A stretch of 43,897 bases of DNA from positions 1 to 43,897 of the forward strand of contig DATAXP010000093.1 in the NCBI GenBank assembly GCA_036272935.1, written 5' to 3'. Position 1 is the stretch's first letter. Each line of letters opens with the position of its first letter. This DNA comes from DATAXP01 sp036272935 (GTDB lineage Bacteria; Planctomycetota; Planctomycetia; Pirellulales; PNKZ01). Below, piece after piece: positions 34,704 through 43,691 of this stretch. The notes beneath the pieces were generated by a model. That model was not told the origin of the DNA. It worked only from the letters and a program-made list of their open reading frames with translations, and searched no databases. The translations under genes were made by a program, and so were the position numbers.

Positions 34704-37067
34704 TCAGGATCGACCCGAAGCCAGGCTGGCCTCGAACGCCTCGTTGAGCGATCGTTGATCGGATTGGATTGAGCGGCCAGCGGCCGTAATGCGGTGATGC
34801 GGTGCCCGGACGAGCGACGCCTGCTGCTCGCGCCGCCAGGTGTCGCGCTGCCGGTGTTGTTCGAGGCGTTCATTCACCAGCTCCTCGTTGCGGTCGGTCA
34901 ATTCCGCCTCGCGTCGCCGCAGGTCTTCGCGTTGCCCGGCAACCCAAGCCTCGATCTCGGCCGTCTGCCGCCGCAGCCGGTCGTGTTCGGCCGCCAGCTC
35001 GGCTCGCAGGCCGCGTAGCTCGGTGCGCCGCGCTTCCAGTTCGGCCTCGGCCAGCCGATACTGGTCGGCCAGCCGGGCCCGGGTTTGCCCCAGCGTCTGG
35101 CTGAGGACCGCCGCCGGCACCGCGCCGCTGAGCTGAACCCACAATTCCTCGTTCGCCAGCCGCAGTTCGAGCATTTCACGGTGCAGCGAGGCGACCTCGA
35201 GCCGCGATTGCTCCAAAGCCGCGCGTCGCTGGTCGAGCAGCTCGGCGTGGCGCTTGAGCGCCTGTTCGCGGCGGAACATCTCGGCCGACTGGCGATCCTC
35301 GGCCTCAGTGAGCTGCCGGCCACGTTCCTTGAGTTCGGCCATCTGCTCCTGGCGCTCGGCTTGCAAGGCGTCGGCGGCCCGGTCGAGATCGCGATGCCCC
35401 TGGACGACTCGCTGCTCGGCCTCGACGCTGCGCTGCTCGCGGTCGGCCAGTTGCTGCTCGCGGCCGGTCAGGTTCGCCTCGCGCTCGGCGAGCAACCGTT
35501 TGGCCTCATCAAGCCGGCCGAGGATTTCGGCAAGCTGCTGCTCGCGCTGCTCGAACTGCTGCTCGCGCTGCTCGATCTCCGCGGCACGCAGCTCGAGCGA
35601 TTCGTCGTGCTGCGGGGCGACCGGCACCGGCCGGGCCTCGAAAGCCGCGACTTGTTGCTGGAACTCGCGGAGTTGCTGTTCGTACCGCTGGCGATCTTGC
35701 TCATGCTGCCGGTGCTGTTCATCAAGCTGCCGGTGCTCGTTGTCGAGCTGTTGGCGCTGGTCGGCGAGTTGCCGTGCCTGGGCATCATGCGCAGCGACGC
35801 GTGCGGCATGCTCTTGGATCGAGGATTCGAGCTGCTTGCTGCGAATTTCGTGCTCGTCGACCAAGAGTGAGAGCTGCTGGGCATGCGATTCGTATTCGAC
35901 AACTCGCGCCCGGTGCTCCCGCGCCGCGGCATTGTGCTGCTCAACCGCCGCGCGGTGCTGCTCGATCTCGGCCTGGTGCTGCTGGACTTGCGCGGCCAAC
36001 TGCTGTTCGCGACTGGCCAGGCTCGCCTCGCGCTCGTCCAGCGACTGTTGCGCCTCCTCAAGTCGCTCGAGGATTTCGGCAAGCTGCTGCTCGCGCCCGT
36101 CGAGTTCAGCGGCACGCCGCTGGAGCGTTTGATCCTGCTGCGAGGTCAATTGCTGTTCGCGCTGCTGTAGCTCGGCCTTGAGCTGCTGCTCGCGTTGTTG
36201 CAACTCGGCTTTGAGCTGCTGTTCGCGCTGGGCGAATTCTTCGTTCAGCTCTCGCTCGCATTGCTCGAAGCGCGCGGCAGTGTTCGCTTCTCGCGCGGCC
36301 AAGGTCGCTTCACGCTGGGCGAGCTTTGTCGCCAGTTCCTGTTCGCGCCGGAGAAAATCGGCGGCAAGGAGCTCTTCTCGACGCTCGAGCTCGGCCCGGC
36401 GGCGGTTCAGCTCCTCTTCGAGCGACTCTTGCTGCCGCTCGTGCTGGGCGTGCCGGCGGTCTTGTTCGTCGGCCCGGGCAACGAGGTCAGCGGTCTGCCG
36501 GGCGAGGCGTTCGCGCCCAGTGCGCAGCTCGGCCTCGTGGGCCATGCGGGCCACGTCGAGCCGGCGTTGCTGCTCGGTGGCTTCGAGTTGGTGCGCCTCC
36601 AGCTCACGGCTGAACTCGGCCAGGCGCAGCTCCCGCCGGTTCAGTTCTTCGTGCAACTGGCCCAAAGCGGCGTCGCGCGTTGACAACTCAGTCTCGCGTT
36701 GCTGATGCAAGGCGGCCACTTCTTGGGTCCGCTCTTCGATCTCCTGCATGCGGGCCGAGAACCACAACTGCGCCGATCGGGCCTGCTGCTCCTGGTGCGC
36801 CAATTGGCTATTGAGCTGCGCCTGCCGATGATCGAGCTCGCGCTGCCGGTGTGCCAGATGCTCGGACAGCTCGCGGGCCTGGCGTTCCAAGCGCAGGCTC
36901 ATGTCCACGCCCGTCGGCGCATCGTGGTCGGCAATCGCCGCTGCGGCTGCCGTGCGATCGTCGGTGCCGTCGAGCGTGTGGGCCGGATCGAAGCGATTGT
37001 CGGCAACCGTCGCTGGCGGTCCCGAGTCCGCGGCATCGTGGCAATTGGAAGCAGTCGTCAAGGACAT
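34704..37067 (-). CDS. Long Gln/Glu/Arg-rich coiled-coil protein
   Basis: A 787-residue protein. A short Ala/Asp-rich N-terminal segment is followed by about 600 residues of heptad-rich coiled coil with many near-identical blocks (QREQQLKAEL three times, REQQLAEILERLEEAQ and REQQLAEILGRLDEAK, LASREQQLA, LTGREQQLA). A less repetitive helical C-terminal region ends SDQRSLNEAFEASLASGRS. There is no signal peptide or membrane helix. ATG 37067 is chosen because GGAAGG lies 10 bases upstream; a TTG at 37097 is the only longer start. Coiled-coil proteins of this kind may scaffold DNA, membrane or secretion machines; function unknown. Very long antisense frames over this gene are artefacts of codon periodicity. 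Confidence 0.8.
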   Translation of the reverse strand: MSLTTASNCHDAADSGPPATVADNRFDPAHTLDGTDDRTAAAAAIADHDAPTGVDMSLRLERQARELSEHLAHRQRELDHRQAQLNSQLAHQEQQARSAQLWFSARMQEIEERTQEVAALHQQRETELSTRDAALGQLHEELNRRELRLAEFSRELEAHQLEATEQQRRLDVARMAHEAELRTGRERLARQTADLVARADEQDRRHAQHERQQESLEEELNRRRAELERREELLAADFLRREQELATKLAQREATLAAREANTAARFEQCERELNEEFAQREQQLKAELQQREQQLKAELQQREQQLTSQQDQTLQRRAAELDGREQQLAEILERLEEAQQSLDEREASLASREQQLAAQVQQHQAEIEQHRAAVEQHNAAAREHRARVVEYESHAQQLSLLVDEHEIRSKQLESSIQEHAARVAAHDAQARQLADQRQQLDNEHRQLDEQHRQHEQDRQRYEQQLREFQQQVAAFEARPVPVAPQHDESLELRAAEIEQREQQFEQREQQLAEILGRLDEAKRLLAEREANLTGREQQLADREQRSVEAEQRVVQGHRDLDRAADALQAERQEQMAELKERGRQLTEAEDRQSAEMFRREQALKRHAELLDQRRAALEQSRLEVASLHREMLELRLANEELWVQLSGAVPAAVLSQTLGQTRARLADQYRLAEAELEARRTELRGLRAELAAEHDRLRRQTAEIEAWVAGQREDLRRREAELTDRNEELVNERLEQHRQRDTWRREQQASLVRAPHHRITAAGRSIQSDQRSLNEAFEASLASGRS

Positions 37068-37269
37068 CGGCCGTCGACCTTCCTGGTCTGGCGCCAAAGT
37101 CTCGGGCGAACGAATGCTCGATCGCTCGCCAGCAACGGGCGCCTTGCTACGTGCCAGAAAATCGGCGCGCTCGGCGGAAAACTTGGCACAAACCGGCCAG
37201 ATTATCGCAAACAGGCACCAACGCTGCCTGACGGCGGAAATCTAGATAAGACCAGCAGACTGCGGCAAC

Positions 37270-37599
37270 TTACGACTTGGCCGCATCGAGCGCCTGCTGC
37301 AAGCGGTTCTTCGGCTGCACACCGACGAACCGGTCGACGACCTCGCCCTTCTTGAAGATCATCAACGTCGGGATGCTGCTTACACCGAAACTGTTGGCGG
37401 CACCCGGGTTGTCGTCGATGTTCATTTTGCCGATCTTCACCGAGCCCTTGTATTCGCCGGCCAACTCCTCGACCAGTGGGGCGATCATCCGGCATGGGCC
37501 ACACCACGGGGCCCAGAAGTCGACCAGCACCGGCTCCGGCGATTGCAACACTTCGGTCTGAAAATTCTTGTCGGTGATTTCGACCACGTTGCCGGCCAT
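37270..37599 (-). CDS. trxA: Thioredoxin
   Basis: A 109-residue thioredoxin, the cytoplasmic disulfide reductant. Classical motifs: VLVDFWAPWCGPCRMIAPLVEEL with active-site Cys33 and Cys36, DDNPGAANSFGVSSIPTLMIF with the cis-Pro, and the FVGVQPKNRL end. AGGAGG lies 8 bases before ATG 37599; a longer GTG start at 37632 is unnecessary. A near-consensus promoter lies upstream. It is 202 bases upstream of the coiled-coil gene on the same strand. Confidence 0.97.
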   Translation of the reverse strand: MAGNVVEITDKNFQTEVLQSPEPVLVDFWAPWCGPCRMIAPLVEELAGEYKGSVKIGKMNIDDNPGAANSFGVSSIPTLMIFKKGEVVDRFVGVQPKNRLQQALDAAKS

Positions 37600-37659
37600 G
37601 GGTGGTGCCTCCTGGTGGTTGCTTCTCGACACGCGTCTGTACGTTGAAGGTGTCGGCAG

Positions 37660-37687
37660 ATTATAGATTGACGGGCGACGGGGTCAA
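37660..37687 (-). promoter_or_regulatory. Promoter of trxA
   Basis: On the minus strand TTGACC (37687-37682, 5 of 6), a 16-base spacer, and TATAAT (37665-37660). The predicted start near 37653 leaves a leader of about 54 bases that includes AGGAGG before the ATG. This is the best sigma-70-type promoter in the window and lies in the divergent spacer towards acuI. Confidence 0.75.
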
Positions 37688-37720
37688 CGAACGTAACAGC
37701 CGGGCCATACGGTCATCGAA

Positions 37721-38722
37721 ATGCCACAGGCCGACCGCTTCCGTTGTTACCTTGTTACGAAGACGCCCGACGGAAAGTTCGAATCGGCGGTCGTTGAACG
37801 GACGATTGGCGATCTGCCGCCCGGCGAGGTATTGGTCCAGGTCCAATACTCGTCGGTCAACTATAAGGACGCGCTGAGCGCCGCCGGCCACCCCGGCGTG
37901 ACGCGCAAGTTCCCACACGTTCCAGGGATCGATGCTGCCGGCAGCGTCACTGAAAGCAGTTCGCCACGGTTCAAGCCCGGCGACGAGGTCCTCGTCACCG
38001 GCTTCGACCTGGGGCAAAACACCTGGGGCGGTTTCGCCAAGTACATCCGGGTACCGGCCGATTGGGTCGTGCCGCTGCCCGAGGGACTGTCGCCGCGCGA
38101 GGCAATGATCTACGGCACCGCTGGTTTCACGGCAGCGATGTGCCTGGATGCCTTCGAGCAGCATGGCGTGCGACCAGGCGACGGCGAGACGGTCGTTACC
38201 GGCGCCAGTGGCGGCGTCGGCAGCGTGGCGGTAGCGATCCTCGCCCGGGCCGGCTACACCGTCGTTGCATCGACCGGCAAGCCTGAGGCCCACAATTTCT
38301 TGCGTTCACTGGGGGCCGCCCACGTCATCGACCGCGAAGAGCTGCACGACACCACCGGGAAATCCCTGCTGCCAGAGCGCTGGGCCGGCGCGGTCGATAT
38401 CGTGGGCGGCGGGACGCTTGCCACGGTCGTGCGCTCGATGCGCCACGGTGGTTGCGCGACTGCCTGCGGGCTGGTTGGCGGGCACGACCTGCCGCTGAAC
38501 GTGTACCCGTTCATCCTGCGCGGGGTCACCCTGGCGGGGATCGACTCGGTCGCCTGCCCCATGCTTGTCCGGCAGGAGTTGTGGGCGAAGCTCGCCCGGG
38601 ACTGGCGTCCTGCGCAACTTGCGGCGATTTGCCGCCAGGAAATCGGGCTGAACGGGCTCGACCAAGCGCTGGGCCAAATTCGCCAGGGAAGGACGCTGGG
38701 TAGGGCGCTCGTCGCCCCATAA
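37721..38722 (+). CDS. acuI: Acrylyl-CoA reductase-like MDR oxidoreductase (YhdH/AcuI type)
   Basis: A 333-residue medium-chain reductase without the zinc ligands of alcohol dehydrogenases. YSSVNYKDALSAAGHPGVTRKFPHVPGIDAAG is the classic AcuI/YhdH start (given in parts: SSVNYKDALSA, FPHVPGIDAAG), then GTAGFTAAMCLDAFE, VTGASGGVGSVAVAILARAG (NADP Rossmann), CGLVGGHDLPLNVYPFILRG and AGIDSV. The family reduces acrylyl-CoA to propionyl-CoA with NADPH in 3-hydroxypropionate and DMSP metabolism; here it may just scavenge reactive enoyl compounds. Divergent from trxA. Substrate not provable from sequence. Confidence 0.85.
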   Translation: MPQADRFRCYLVTKTPDGKFESAVVERTIGDLPPGEVLVQVQYSSVNYKDALSAAGHPGVTRKFPHVPGIDAAGSVTESSSPRFKPGDEVLVTGFDLGQNTWGGFAKYIRVPADWVVPLPEGLSPREAMIYGTAGFTAAMCLDAFEQHGVRPGDGETVVTGASGGVGSVAVAILARAGYTVVASTGKPEAHNFLRSLGAAHVIDREELHDTTGKSLLPERWAGAVDIVGGGTLATVVRSMRHGGCATACGLVGGHDLPLNVYPFILRGVTLAGIDSVACPMLVRQELWAKLARDWRPAQLAAICRQEIGLNGLDQALGQIRQGRTLGRALVAP

Positions 38723-38932
38723 AGGGGTGGAAATCTTTGCAGCGGCCCTCGGTTTGCGGTAACTAAGCCGGAATCAATCGGCGCGGATTTGCCGATCGGA
38801 ACAGACCTCGCGGCGTGACGGGCTTGGTTCTGCTTGGCAAGCGGCATCGATTGCCGCGGGCGTGGCTCAAGAGTTGCGTCCGAAGGAAACCGCAACAAGC
38901 ACTGTCACACTTTCCGGTAGGTGCCCCCTCCC

Positions 38933-40630
38933 ATGACTCGCCTGCGTGGTATCCCGAACGTTTCGGACTACCGGCGGCTGCAACCGACAGGCTCGCGCGA
39001 CATCAACACGGCGGGCATCGAAGCAGCTCGTGCCGCCACCGGTTCGACCGACGAGGCATCCTTGCGAGACACCACGACGTCGCCCAATAGAACTACTCCG
39101 TCGGAGGCGGAGATCGAACATCGTCGCGAGCTGGAGAAGCTACTGGCTCGGCGCGAGCGCGAACTTACCGATTTCGTCGAGCACGCCACGGTGGGACTGC
39201 ATCGCGTCGGCGCCGATGGCACTATCCTGTGGGCCAACCGTGCTGACTGCGAGATGCTCGGCTACTCGCTCGACGAGTACATCGGCCACTCGATCACCAC
39301 ATTCCATGAGGACCGCGAGGTCATCGAATCGATGCTCGAGCGGTTGGCCGCGGGCGAGACGCTGCACAATTTTCCCGCGCGCCTGCGGTCGAAGGACGGC
39401 TCGATCAAGCACGTGCTGATCAACTCCAGCGCGTGCATTGAGGACGGGCGATTCTTGTACACGCGTTGCTTCACGCGCGATGTCACCGACCTTTGGCAGG
39501 CCGAACAGGCACTGCGCGAAGCCGATCGCCGCAAGAACGAGTTCCTTGCCACGCTGGCGCACGAGTTGCGCAATCCGTTGGCGCCGATCCGCAATGCGCT
39601 GGAGATGCTGCGGCTGGCCGCGACCGATCAGGAGCTTTCGACCAAGGCGCGGGCGATCATGGAGCGGCAGGTCGAGCACGTGGTGCGGCTGGTCGACGAC
39701 CTGCTCGATCTCAGCCGCCTCGCGCGCGACAAGCTCAAGCTGCGCAAAGAGCAGGTCGAACTATCGGCCGTGGTGCGAGCAGCCATCGAGACCACGCGTC
39801 CCTCGATCGACGCCGCCGCGCACGAACTGAATGTGACGTTGCCGTCGGAGGCCGTCTATCTGCACGGCGACGCGACGCGCTTGGCGCAGGTGCTGGCGAA
39901 CCTATTGGACAACAGCGCCAAATACACACCCCGCGGTGGCCGGATCGATTTCGAGGCGCAGCTCGACGGCGATCATGTGTTGCTGCGGGTGCGCGACAAC
40001 GGAATCGGGATACCCTGCGACATGCTGGCCTACGTGTTCGACATGTTTCGGCAGGCGGATCGATCGCTGGAAAAGTCGCACGGCGGGTTGGGCATTGGGC
40101 TGACGTTGGTGCGGCGGCTCGTCGAGTTGCACGGCGGCACCGTGAGCGCGCAAAGCGAAGGCATGGGCAAAGGAAGCGAGTTCGTCGTGCGTCTACCCGC
40201 CGCTGGGCAGAAGCCAACGGCCGCGCCGCCGACAGTCGGTTCGGAAAAATCCGCCACGGCACATCGAATCCTCGTCGTCGACGACAACTACGATTCCAGC
40301 GCCACCTTGGCCACGCTGTTGAAGCTGCTCGGCCACGAGGTGTGCGTGGCTCATGACGGCATCGAGGCGATCGAGGCGGGGGCGGCGCTGCTGCCCGACA
40401 TGATCCTGATGGACGTCGGCATGCCGCGGCTCAACGGCTACGACGCGACGCGGCGCATCCGCGAACTGGCTTGGGGCAAGGATATTTGCATCGTAGCCCT
40501 GACCGGTTGGGGCCAGGACGGTGACTTACAGCAGTCGACTGCCGCCGGTTGCTCGGGGCATGTGGTGAAGCCAGTCGATTTCGCAACCTTGGAGCGATTG
40601 ATTGGTAGCCTCCAATCGAGAGGCGGCTGA
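38933..40630 (+). CDS. Hybrid histidine kinase: PAS, HisKA, HATPase, response-regulator receiver
   Basis: A 565-residue soluble hybrid kinase. No membrane helix. A charged N-terminal part with coiled-coil (about 60-82) leads into a PAS domain (about 80-190; VGLHRVGADGTILWANRADC). HisKA has FLATLAHELRNPLAPIRNAL with His210; HATPase has LANLLDNSAKYTPRGG (N box), RVRDNGIGIP and SHGGLGIGLTLVRRLVELHGG. A linker joins a receiver (about 445-560) with LVVDDN, MILMDVGMPRLNGYD and the phospho-acceptor Asp in ILMDV. No output DNA-binding domain, so a phosphorelay or another target is expected. ATG 38933 is preferred over GTG 38921. The PAS ligand is unknown. Confidence 0.93.
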   Translation: MTRLRGIPNVSDYRRLQPTGSRDINTAGIEAARAATGSTDEASLRDTTTSPNRTTPSEAEIEHRRELEKLLARRERELTDFVEHATVGLHRVGADGTILWANRADCEMLGYSLDEYIGHSITTFHEDREVIESMLERLAAGETLHNFPARLRSKDGSIKHVLINSSACIEDGRFLYTRCFTRDVTDLWQAEQALREADRRKNEFLATLAHELRNPLAPIRNALEMLRLAATDQELSTKARAIMERQVEHVVRLVDDLLDLSRLARDKLKLRKEQVELSAVVRAAIETTRPSIDAAAHELNVTLPSEAVYLHGDATRLAQVLANLLDNSAKYTPRGGRIDFEAQLDGDHVLLRVRDNGIGIPCDMLAYVFDMFRQADRSLEKSHGGLGIGLTLVRRLVELHGGTVSAQSEGMGKGSEFVVRLPAAGQKPTAAPPTVGSEKSATAHRILVVDDNYDSSATLATLLKLLGHEVCVAHDGIEAIEAGAALLPDMILMDVGMPRLNGYDATRRIRELAWGKDICIVALTGWGQDGDLQQSTAAGCSGHVVKPVDFATLERLIGSLQSRGG

Positions 40631-40661
40631 GCCGTGGGGAGCTCGCCGCGGGTGGTGTTCG

Positions 40662-40877
40662 ATGCCCAGCGACAACGTTCGATCCCCGCTTCCGCGCTGT
40701 CCGCGTTGCGCGAGCACGAGCGTTGTCGTCTGCGGACAGTCGGTGGAGTATCGCCCCGAAGAATGGCCCGGCCAGCCATTCGCCGAGCGCGAATGCCGCA
40801 CGACGGCGTATCACTGCGACTGCGGCTTGGCATTCACGGTCGGCAGCAGCGGCCCCCAGGAACACAACGACCGATAA
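40662..40877 (+). CDS. Small protein with CxxC and CxC pairs
   Basis: A 71-residue hydrophilic protein starting MPSDNVRSPLPRCPRCASTS, with CPRC, isolated Cys and CDCGLAFTVG. The paired Cys suggest a zinc ribbon. It begins 31 bases after the histidine kinase stop and could be co-transcribed; GGGTGG is 6 bases before the ATG. No family recognised. Confidence 0.5.
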   Translation: MPSDNVRSPLPRCPRCASTSVVVCGQSVEYRPEEWPGQPFAERECRTTAYHCDCGLAFTVGSSGPQEHNDR

Positions 40878-40890
40878 GCGGCGCGCGGCT

Positions 40891-41973
40891 CTAGCGCGTG
40901 CGGCGCACCGCCTGGCGAGGCGCGGCGGTAGACGGCGCGGCGACGGGTTTCGATGTCGCGCCCCGTGGCGCGGGGCCGGCGATCGGTTTGGGAGCCGCAG
41001 CCGTGGTGATTTCGGCGGGCAGCAGCTTCTCGGAGAATCGCGTCACGCAGTGCAGGCTGCTCGCATCGCCCTGGAAGCCGACGACGTGCTTGTCGAGATC
41101 GGTCTGCACGCTCGTCACGCGGCCGGCATCGAGATCGAACCGCACCTTGCCGATCGATTCGCTTTGCACCAATTGCGCTTCGATCGTTGGGTCCTGGCGG
41201 ACCGGCGAAAGAATCTGCGTGTCGGCCGAGATGATCGCGATGCCGTTCTTTACTTCTTCGAGCTTCATCTGCTGCCGCATCTGCACCTTTTTGACGCTGC
41301 GATCGCGGGTGGTGACCATCGCATCGTACGAATATGACCAGCGGTGGCCGATCTCGACCGCTTCCTCGGGCAGCGGAATGGCTGGGTGCAGCGATTGGCT
41401 GGCTGCGCGGGCCAGGTGCTCGGTGCGGTCGACGATCTTGCCGGTCGGGTCCATCGTGAAGGTGGTCAGCGGCACGCCGACGCTCTTGGCCGCATCCTGA
41501 AAGCCCGCCGGCGGCTCCTTGTCGGTCTTGCTGTTGTAGCGCACTTCTTGGCGGCCAGTGAGCTTCTGCCGCATATCGACGCTGTCGACCGAGTAGACGA
41601 ACTTCACGTTCCCCTCGGGCGTCACGTCGGTCACCTTCCAAATCTTGACGCTGGCGGTCGATGTCTCCGCGGTCTGCGTGGTGCCTGAGACCGTGGTGCG
41701 CACCTCGGAGCGCTGCTCGACTTCCCAGCGCAGCGTCTCGCCGGGGCGGAATTTGTAGCGCAGGAGGTGCTTGGCGGCCGGGGCACCGGCCTTTTCCGTC
41801 GCTGGCTTCGAGGCTTCGGCCTTCGCGCCCGGCAGATCAAACGCCGGCGCCGTCGGCTCATCATCCGCAGCAGGCAAGGGCGCAGGCGAAGCAAGCGCGG
41901 CGAACAATGTGCATGTCGCCAACAACATCCATGTCACCGATAACATTGTCGAGCTTTGGCCAAGGCGGGTCAT
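40891..41973 (-). CDS. Exported protein of unknown function (DUF6263-like beta domain)
   Basis: A 360-residue protein with an export signal after a short positive tail (SVTWMLLATCTLFAALASPA). The central part is beta-rich (LLRYKFRPGETLRWEVEQRSEVRTTV in pieces, VKIWKVTDVTPEGNVKFVYS, IGHRWSYSYDAMVTTRDRSV, IAIISADTQIL) and resembles a family of planctomycete secreted proteins often annotated as DUF6263; this match is from pattern memory. The Ala/Pro/Thr-rich C-terminus is low complexity. A 6-bp hairpin (GAATCG/CGATTC) holds AAAGGA in its loop just upstream of the ATG. It starts 37 bases after nadK, so they are probably in one operon. Confidence 0.75.
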   Translation of the reverse strand: MTRLGQSSTMLSVTWMLLATCTLFAALASPAPLPAADDEPTAPAFDLPGAKAEASKPATEKAGAPAAKHLLRYKFRPGETLRWEVEQRSEVRTTVSGTTQTAETSTASVKIWKVTDVTPEGNVKFVYSVDSVDMRQKLTGRQEVRYNSKTDKEPPAGFQDAAKSVGVPLTTFTMDPTGKIVDRTEHLARAASQSLHPAIPLPEEAVEIGHRWSYSYDAMVTTRDRSVKKVQMRQQMKLEEVKNGIAIISADTQILSPVRQDPTIEAQLVQSESIGKVRFDLDAGRVTSVQTDLDKHVVGFQGDASSLHCVTRFSEKLLPAEITTAAAPKPIAGPAPRGATSKPVAAPSTAAPRQAVRRTR

Positions 41974-42010
41974 GAAGAATCGCGTCCTTTCGATTCTGAG
42001 AGCGGGACGG

Positions 42011-42925
42011 TCAGGTCTCCGCTCTCGGCTTTCCGCTTTCAGAGTTCAGGTGCAGGCTGCCACCCCAGCCGAGCTTTTCGCGCAGCGTGCGGTAGTAGCT
42101 GTGCCCAGGGGCTTCGATCAGCTTGAAGGTCGCCGGGGCTCGCCGCACGCGCAACCGATCGCCCGGCTCGAGCTGCCCGAGCACGCGGCCATCGATCACC
42201 ACGGCAGCGCCGGCTTGCGGCGAAGGGACCGCGATCTCGTACGCGCGGTCGGCGCACTCGACCACCGGACGATTCGTCAACGTGTGCGGACTAATGGGCG
42301 AGATGACCACGGCCTGCAAATCCTTTCGCAGGATCGGTCCGCCAGCGCTGAGGCTGTGTGCCGTCGAGCCGACCGGCGTGCTGACGATCAAACCGTCGCA
42401 ACTATACGTGGTGACCCATTCTGCGTCAACGTACAGATGCGCTTGCAGCATCGCGAACGGCGGGCACGCTAGCACCGCCACTTCGTTCAGCGCCAGATCT
42501 TCGGCAACCACCGTGCTGCCGCGGCACAAGCAGCACGCCAGCATCAAGTGCTCGACCACGCAGAATGTGCCGTCGCCGAGTTGAGGCAGCAGTCGCAACA
42601 ATTCGTCGGGCAACAGGTCGGCCAGGAATCCCAATCGGCCGAGGTTCACGCCCAAGATCGGCCGCTGCTTCAAGCCCATCTGGTGCGCGGCACGCAGGAT
42701 TGAGCCGTCGCCGCCGAGCACGATCGCCATGTCGGCGTCGACGCGATCCAGGTCGGCCGCGAACTCCAGGTCCCACACGACAATATCGGCCACCGTCTCG
42801 ATCGCACCGCGCATGCGCGCCGCCTCGGCAGCGACGCGCGGCCGCTCGCCCAGCGCCAGCACGATCACCCGCGGCCGCCGGCCAAGACACAGCGACGACG
42901 AATTGCAAATCGAAGTGGTGCTCAT
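42011..42925 (-). CDS. nadK: NAD kinase
   Basis: A 304-residue NAD kinase, which phosphorylates NAD to NADP using ATP or polyphosphate. Motifs: ADMAIVLGGDGSILRAAHQM (GGDGS), GVNLGRLGFLADL, ALNEVAVL (NE motif), YSCDGLIVSTPVGSTAHSLSAGGPIL and ISPISPHTLTNRPVV. ATG 42925 puts MSTTSICNSSSLCLGRRPRVIVL at the start; the upstream frame is unlike a protein. The minus-strand TATACT is 6 bases before this ATG, so the mRNA should be leaderless. An 8-bp hairpin (41998-42026) spans its stop codon. The next gene follows after 37 bases. Confidence 0.95.
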   Translation of the reverse strand: MSTTSICNSSSLCLGRRPRVIVLALGERPRVAAEAARMRGAIETVADIVVWDLEFAADLDRVDADMAIVLGGDGSILRAAHQMGLKQRPILGVNLGRLGFLADLLPDELLRLLPQLGDGTFCVVEHLMLACCLCRGSTVVAEDLALNEVAVLACPPFAMLQAHLYVDAEWVTTYSCDGLIVSTPVGSTAHSLSAGGPILRKDLQAVVISPISPHTLTNRPVVECADRAYEIAVPSPQAGAAVVIDGRVLGQLEPGDRLRVRRAPATFKLIEAPGHSYYRTLREKLGWGGSLHLNSESGKPRAET

Positions 42926-42931
42926 CACTTG

Positions 42932-42937
42932 AGTATA
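42932..42937 (-). promoter_or_regulatory. -10 element of nadK, predicted leaderless
   Basis: TATACT (5 of 6) on the minus strand, followed by CAAGTG and the ATG. The 6-base spacing equals that at nadA. The -35 region is weak (TGGTTA at an 18-base spacer) and lies at the edge of a repeated sequence. Confidence 0.5.
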
Positions 42938-42957
42938 GCTCTCACCACGGCGGAATA

Positions 42958-42985
42958 ACCACCGAGGCACGGAGGCACGGAACGG
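42958..42985. repeat. Short direct-repeat fragment of the CGAGGCACGGAGGCACGG type
   Basis: ACCACCGAGGCACGGAGGCA has two GAGGCACGG-like units. This resembles dispersed repeats seen in many environmental genomes; here only a fragment lies just beyond the nadK promoter. Confidence 0.4.
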
Positions 42986-43150
42986 ACGACAAAAAACGAG
43001 CGCGCAGCGCGGCACGAATTGCCGCGCCGCGGCTCGTTGAAACGACTGACTACCGTTTGGACGCCGGGCCCGCACTGGCGGCCGAGGCGTTCTTGATGGG
43101 GGGTTAAGAAACCTCGGCCGTCATCGGCGGTCGGCCTTGGTGCTCCCGTT

Positions 43151-43205
43151 GTGGAATGGTCTCCTGACCATTCCACCCGGCTGTCGCACGGTCGGGAGAC
43201 CGTGC
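43151..43205. repeat. Tandem palindromes in alternating orientation
   Basis: GTGGAATGGTC / GACCATTCCAC (43151-43176, loop TCCT) then GCACGGTC / GACCGTGC (43186-43205, loop GGGA). Both have a GGTC-GACC core; reading the second in reverse gives the same GGTCTCC string. A likely dispersed intergenic repeat. From 42926 to 43690 no protein gene is recognised. Confidence 0.55.
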
Positions 43206-43426
43206 AACATCCCTGGCCGATAGTTTCCCCTCGGGGACACCGCGCCTGGTCCTGGGATGAAGTCCTCGTGGAAGGAGAACTGCCTCAACCGTTTCGTCAT
43301 CCGCCGATCGCCGATTGATCACGCACAGTTCTCCGGAACGCTCGACACTGGCGGCACGCCCCTGCCAGAAGCGAAAATGCTTTTCGGCCGTTGCGCAGGC
43401 GAGGTTGGTCGATCCGCGTGTAGCAC

Positions 43427-43486
43427 TGTGGGAGGCGAATCCGTTCGCCGATCCGCGGCAGTCGGCGATTGGAATCGCCTCCCACA
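43427..43486. repeat. 60-bp palindromic repeat
   Basis: TGTGGGAGGCGA at the left is inverted at the right (TCGCCTCCCACA), with an inner near-palindrome TTCGCCGA / TCGGCGA. Another intergenic hairpin family, 220 bases from the previous one. Confidence 0.6.
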
Positions 43487-43691
43487 GATGAGTCACGCGT
43501 CAACCGACCCGACACCTCTTCCTCCGCAACGACCGACGGAGCGGTTGTCGAGACTCACGGCCCCATGCCGAATTGGCGAGCATCGCTGACAGTTCCAAGA
43601 ACGCGAACGGAGCAAGTATCGGCATGCGGACGTTCGCATGGATGAATACCGCCCACAGACCACGAAACGCTGCGAAGTATTGTCAGCGCGG

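Noticed and set aside
35085..36705. Several long plus-strand frames opposite the coiled-coil gene (Leu/Ser/Cys-rich)
   Set aside because: Complementary reading of CAG/GAG/CGC repeats gives stop-free frames; composition is unlike a protein.
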